Positions 61,263 through 64,000 of a stretch of DNA of 64,000 bases are shown one piece after another. Positions within the stretch are counted from its first letter, which is position 1; each line of letters starts with the position of its first letter. Source of the DNA: JBCCQH01 sp039024435. Its GTDB lineage: Bacteria > Bacteroidota > Bacteroidia > J057 > JADKCL01. The notes under the pieces were generated by a model. That model saw only the letters and a list, made by a program, of their open reading frames with translations. It was not told the origin of the DNA and did not search any database. The stretch is from contig JBCCQH010000006.1 of the NCBI GenBank assembly GCA_039024435.1, forward strand, positions 1 through 64,000, given 5' to 3'. Made by a program: the position numbers and the translations under genes.

Positions 61263-61748
61263 TTATTCTCCCGGCTGAACCATCGGGGGTTCGCCCGGTA
61301 GATCATTTTCCTGCGTGATTGGGTAATCGTCGACGCGTTGGAGGACCAATTCCAACTTCATTTCATTGGGCATGGTGGTAGTCATATTCAGCTTGTCCTC
61401 TTCCAAGGTGTAATTGTAGGTCAAACTTCCGGTTTCGCCTTTGAGTGTGATCGTCTTTTTTTCTGCGTCGAGGGTATAGGTGCCAGAATCATATACTCCC
61501 GGGCGCGGGCGCGTATCCACCGTTCCATTGCTTTTAAAGTCAAACCAGCTCTTGCCGTCGCCGACGTCCTGGCCGGCTACCAGAGAAGCATTGACCCGCC
61601 AGATGCCCAAGACGGCCTCCGAGTCAGGCTTTTTTTCGTTTCCGCGGCAATTGGACAGCGAGACCATGAGCAACAGGGCGAGGACCCACGGACCGCATAC
61701 CGCGCGGTGGAGGCCGATCCATTTTCTGTTTGAGCACGTTTTTCCCAT
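61263..61748 (-). CDS. lipocalin-like lipoprotein
   Basis: A 161-residue protein with a signal and lipobox (SLSNC, Cys34 from the ATG at 61748). The mature part begins VLGIWRVNASLV and consists of beta strands ending near GTYTLDAEKKTITLKGETGSLTYNY, the pattern of lipocalin-like Bacteroidetes lipoproteins. Strongly acidic at the C-terminus. Function unknown; such domains bind hydrophobic ligands or help at the outer membrane. A longer frame to 61901 has no signal. It diverges from the DUF1800 gene. Confidence 0.7.
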   Translation of the reverse strand: MGKTCSNRKWIGLHRAVCGPWVLALLLMVSLSNCRGNEKKPDSEAVLGIWRVNASLVAGQDVGDGKSWFDFKSNGTVDTRPRPGVYDSGTYTLDAEKKTITLKGETGSLTYNYTLEEDKLNMTTTMPNEMKLELVLQRVDDYPITQENDLPGEPPMVQPGE

Positions 61749-61890
61749 GCGATTGTTGATTGAAGATTTACGACGACAAAATAAATAAATATTCGCTCGA
61801 CGGGAAAGTGCGTACGTGAAATGCTTGCTTTGAGGATCTCCAATACGACAGGGGGCGAAACTGCCGCTGTTAAATCTGTAATTTTTTCGC

Positions 61891-63294
61891 ATGGAACCCA
61901 AAACACGGCAAAAACAGCTTCAGCACTTGTACCTGCGGGCGGGTTTTGGTGAGGATCCGGATTTTATCCAGGAACACCGAGACCAATCGATTGCCTGGCA
62001 CGTGGACCGGCTGTTTCGCAATTCGCAGAGTGGGCGCCCGCTGGATTACCTGAAAGACCCCACCAAAGGAGGGCGCAAGCGGGTAGGGGGCCTGCGTTTG
62101 GTCGGACTGTTCCTCAAGTCACGGCGGCAATTGCGCAAGCTCAATCTGCACTGGGTCCGGCGCATGGTCACCACCGAAGCGGTGCTGCGGGAGCGAATGA
62201 CCCTGTTTTGGCACGATCACTTCGCGACCCACGTTCCGTTGGCGATTTTGATGGAGCGCCAAAACCAAACCCTGCGCGAATCCGCGCTGGAAAAGTTCGG
62301 ACCGTTGCTGCACGCGATCTCCAAGGATCCGGCGATGCTCATCTACCTGAACAACCAGCAGAACGTCAAGGACCACCCGAACGAAAACTTTGCCCGCGAG
62401 GTCATGGAGTTGTTTACCCTCGGCGAAGGCCACTATACCGAGGTGGACATCAAAGAAGCGGCCCGGGCCTTTACGGGCTGGACCACGGATCGCAGCGGTA
62501 ACTTCCAATTTGACGCAGAAAAGCACGATTTCGGAGAAAAGACGGTCCTGGGGGTAAGCGGTAAGCTGACCGGTGAGCAGGTAATTGACATTCTCTTGGA
62601 CCAAAAGCAAACCGCGCGCTACCTCTGCCGCAAGTTGTACCGTTATTTTGTGAACGATCATGTCGACCCAGAACGCCTGGAACAACTTACCGAACGCTAT
62701 TTCCGAACGGGTTTCGATACTGGAGATCTCCTGCGCCATATCTTTACGGCCGAGTGGTTCTATGCCGAAGTAAACCGAGGGGCTCTGATCAAGGGACCGG
62801 TTGATCTGATTGTGCATTGCATGCGGATTCTGAAAGCAGAATACCCCCGGAACTTTCTCTTTCTGGCCGTCCAGGAGGCGCTCGGGCAAGTGCTGTTTTT
62901 CCCACCCAATGTCGCAGGGTGGAGTGGGGGGCGGTCCTGGATCGACAGCGCCACGCTGATGTTGCGGATGAAACTGCCGCTGGTCGTTTTTGGCGCGGAC
63001 GAGTTTGACCTGGAGTTGAAACCGGAGATCGAAGCAATGGGCACCGACATCTCAAGCCAGCGGATTCCCCGTTATTTCAAGGCCCGGGCGGAGTGGCGCC
63101 ACCTCGCCAAATCGGTATCCGGGATACCCGATGACCAGCTTCACGAGGCCATTATTGCTGCCCTGATTCAGTGCCCAGACGTGAACATTGACCGGAAAAA
63201 TCTCCTTTCCTTCGCCGACTCAACCTCAAAGATCGAACTGATCAAAAGCCTCACCCTCCGCGTGATGGCCCTTCCCGAATTCCAACTCAAATGA
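61891..63294 (+). CDS. DUF1800 family protein
   Basis: A 467-residue protein with the family's conserved segments: LFWHDHFATHVP, NNQQNVKDHPNENFAREVMELFTLGEGHYTE, AARAFTGWTTDR and FPPNVAGWSGGRSWI. No signal peptide is visible. DUF1800 proteins nearly always precede a DUF1501 protein, as here; the pair is found in Bacteroidetes and Planctomycetes and its function is unknown, though DUF1501 shows sulfatase-like similarity. A -7-like TAATTTTT (61879-61886) ends 4 nt before the ATG. The downstream gene overlaps by 4 nt. Confidence 0.93.
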   Translation: MEPKTRQKQLQHLYLRAGFGEDPDFIQEHRDQSIAWHVDRLFRNSQSGRPLDYLKDPTKGGRKRVGGLRLVGLFLKSRRQLRKLNLHWVRRMVTTEAVLRERMTLFWHDHFATHVPLAILMERQNQTLRESALEKFGPLLHAISKDPAMLIYLNNQQNVKDHPNENFAREVMELFTLGEGHYTEVDIKEAARAFTGWTTDRSGNFQFDAEKHDFGEKTVLGVSGKLTGEQVIDILLDQKQTARYLCRKLYRYFVNDHVDPERLEQLTERYFRTGFDTGDLLRHIFTAEWFYAEVNRGALIKGPVDLIVHCMRILKAEYPRNFLFLAVQEALGQVLFFPPNVAGWSGGRSWIDSATLMLRMKLPLVVFGADEFDLELKPEIEAMGTDISSQRIPRYFKARAEWRHLAKSVSGIPDDQLHEAIIAALIQCPDVNIDRKNLLSFADSTSKIELIKSLTLRVMALPEFQLK

Positions 63295-64000
63295 GCATGA
63301 ATCGAAAAGAATTTTTGCGCAATACGGCCCTGGTTTCGGCTTCCTTTATGCTGCCGAGGTTCTTGCGCGGTGCCGATTTTGACTTGGCCGAGCGTACCGC
63401 GGAAGGTAAGGTGGTCGTCGTCATTCAGTTTTCCGGGGGCAACGACGGTCTGAACACGGTCGTTCCTTACCGCAATGACCTTTACCACCGGGCCCGTCCC
63501 AGCCTGGGATTGGACAAGAGCGAGGTGCTCCGCCTAGACGACGATCTGGCCCTCAATCCGAATCTGGTGGGGCTGGCGGAACTGTACGACGATGGGGCGC
63601 TGACCATTTTTAACAGTGTAGGTTATCCGAATCCCAACCGTTCCCATTTCCGCTCCATGGACATTTGGCAGTCCGGCAGTGGTTCCGAGCGGGTGTGGTC
63701 GACCGGGTGGATCGGGCGGTATCTCGACGCAAAGTGCCCCGACGGTTTGCCGCCCTACACAGCGATGGAAGTGGACGATACACTCAGTCTGGCCCTGAAA
63801 GGGAAGGAAATGAATGGCTTGGCCGTGCAGAAACCTACCGATTTTTATCGCAATACTCAGGAGCCGTTCTTTCACGCTGTATCCCAGCAAACGACGATGC
63901 CGGTTGCCAGTCATCCGCAACTCGACTACCTGCACAAGACCTTGGCGGAAACCACGATTTCTGCCGAATACGTCTACGCAAAGTCAAAGATTTACCAGTC
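63291..64000 (+). CDS. DUF1501 family protein (3' end outside window)
   Basis: Begins with ATG at 63291 (or the in-frame ATG at 63297) overlapping the stop of the DUF1800 gene in ATGA. The first 235 residues are visible: a twin-arginine-like start (NRKEFLRNTALVSASFMLPR), then VVVIQFSGGNDGLNTVVPY, the hallmark of DUF1501 (alkaline-phosphatase/sulfatase-like fold), then NPNRSHFRSMDIWQSGSG. It is probably exported by Tat or Sec as the second member of the DUF1800-DUF1501 pair. The C-terminal half is missing. Confidence 0.9.
   Translation, partial: MSMNRKEFLRNTALVSASFMLPRFLRGADFDLAERTAEGKVVVVIQFSGGNDGLNTVVPYRNDLYHRARPSLGLDKSEVLRLDDDLALNPNLVGLAELYDDGALTIFNSVGYPNPNRSHFRSMDIWQSGSGSERVWSTGWIGRYLDAKCPDGLPPYTAMEVDDTLSLALKGKEMNGLAVQKPTDFYRNTQEPFFHAVSQQTTMPVASHPQLDYLHKTLAETTISAEYVYAKSKIYQ

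Noticed and set aside
1..64000. tRNA, rRNA, riboswitch, sigma-54 promoters or phage genes
   Set aside because: No sequence resembling them was found on reading both strands; sigma-54 -24/-12 pairs were looked for because rpoN is present and no convincing one was seen.

Overview
The window is a chromosomal stretch of a GC-rich member of the Bacteroidetes, most likely in or near the Saprospiraceae/Lewinella group. Evidence for this is a T9SS type A sorting domain (end of the gene at 17339), a gliding-type C-terminal domain (end of the gene at 36705), a Bacteroidetes-style YidC, a HYC_CC_PP protein, a TonB-dependent receptor with an N-terminal carboxypeptidase-like domain, and repeated matches to the Bacteroidetes -7 promoter element TAnnTTTG, mostly without Shine-Dalgarno sequences. 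The genus is inference. Coding density is high and most of the window is ordinary core genome. I see no rRNA, tRNA, CRISPR array, prophage or complete insertion sequence.

Layout. 1-9.1 kb: CPBP protease (cut by the window edge), glmM, cysteine desulfurase, DsbA-like oxidoreductase, a small exported protein, pyrG and yidC. 9.1-15.7 kb: a large hairpin, three lipoprotein genes (one only 50 codons, behind a heptamer tandem array), an endo/exonuclease/phosphatase-fold protein, a LEA-type lipoprotein, a GT2 glycosyltransferase, gmhA and an MFS transporter. 15.7-20.2 kb: a palindromic operator candidate, a second, divergent sugar-type MFS transporter and a large T9SS-secreted protein. 20.6-29.3 kb: clpP-clpX with a clear terminator, an MFS transporter, the exbB-exbD-tonB energy module running into folC and an SDR, then mazG. 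29.3-36.2 kb: a TMTC-like TPR membrane protein facing a galactose operon (Na+/solute symporter, galK, galT) and a cytidylate-kinase-like protein.

36.3-42.3 kb holds two copies of a roughly 170 bp element with terminal inverted repeats (MITE-like), a gliding-domain protein, a MESH1-like HD hydrolase, three uncharacterised genes, YjbQ and a thioredoxin. 42.5-52.9 kb holds an exported glucan-water-dikinase-like protein, a PLP deaminase/desulfhydrase with an enoyl-CoA hydratase, rpoN with a PAP2-like membrane protein, an Lrp regulator with an amidohydrolase, an acyl-CoA thioesterase and a small exported protein. 53.4-64 kb holds thyA-folA, a three-gene metal-type module (HYC_CC_PP protein, exported HMA protein, TonB receptor), hemH, an EGF-like lipoprotein, a PLD-like lipoprotein, a lipocalin-like lipoprotein and a DUF1800/DUF1501 pair (the latter cut by the window end).

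Functional links. ExbB/ExbD/TonB would energise receptors such as the one at 55.9 kb. folC, thyA and folA are all folate or thymidylate genes. The symporter-galK-galT order is a self-contained galactose uptake and Leloir segment. The most unusual items are the exported dikinase, the cysteine-rich metal module, the heptamer array in front of a tiny lipoprotein gene, the MITE-like repeats, and a set of genes whose -7 element lies only 3-4 nt before the start codon, which predicts leaderless mRNAs.
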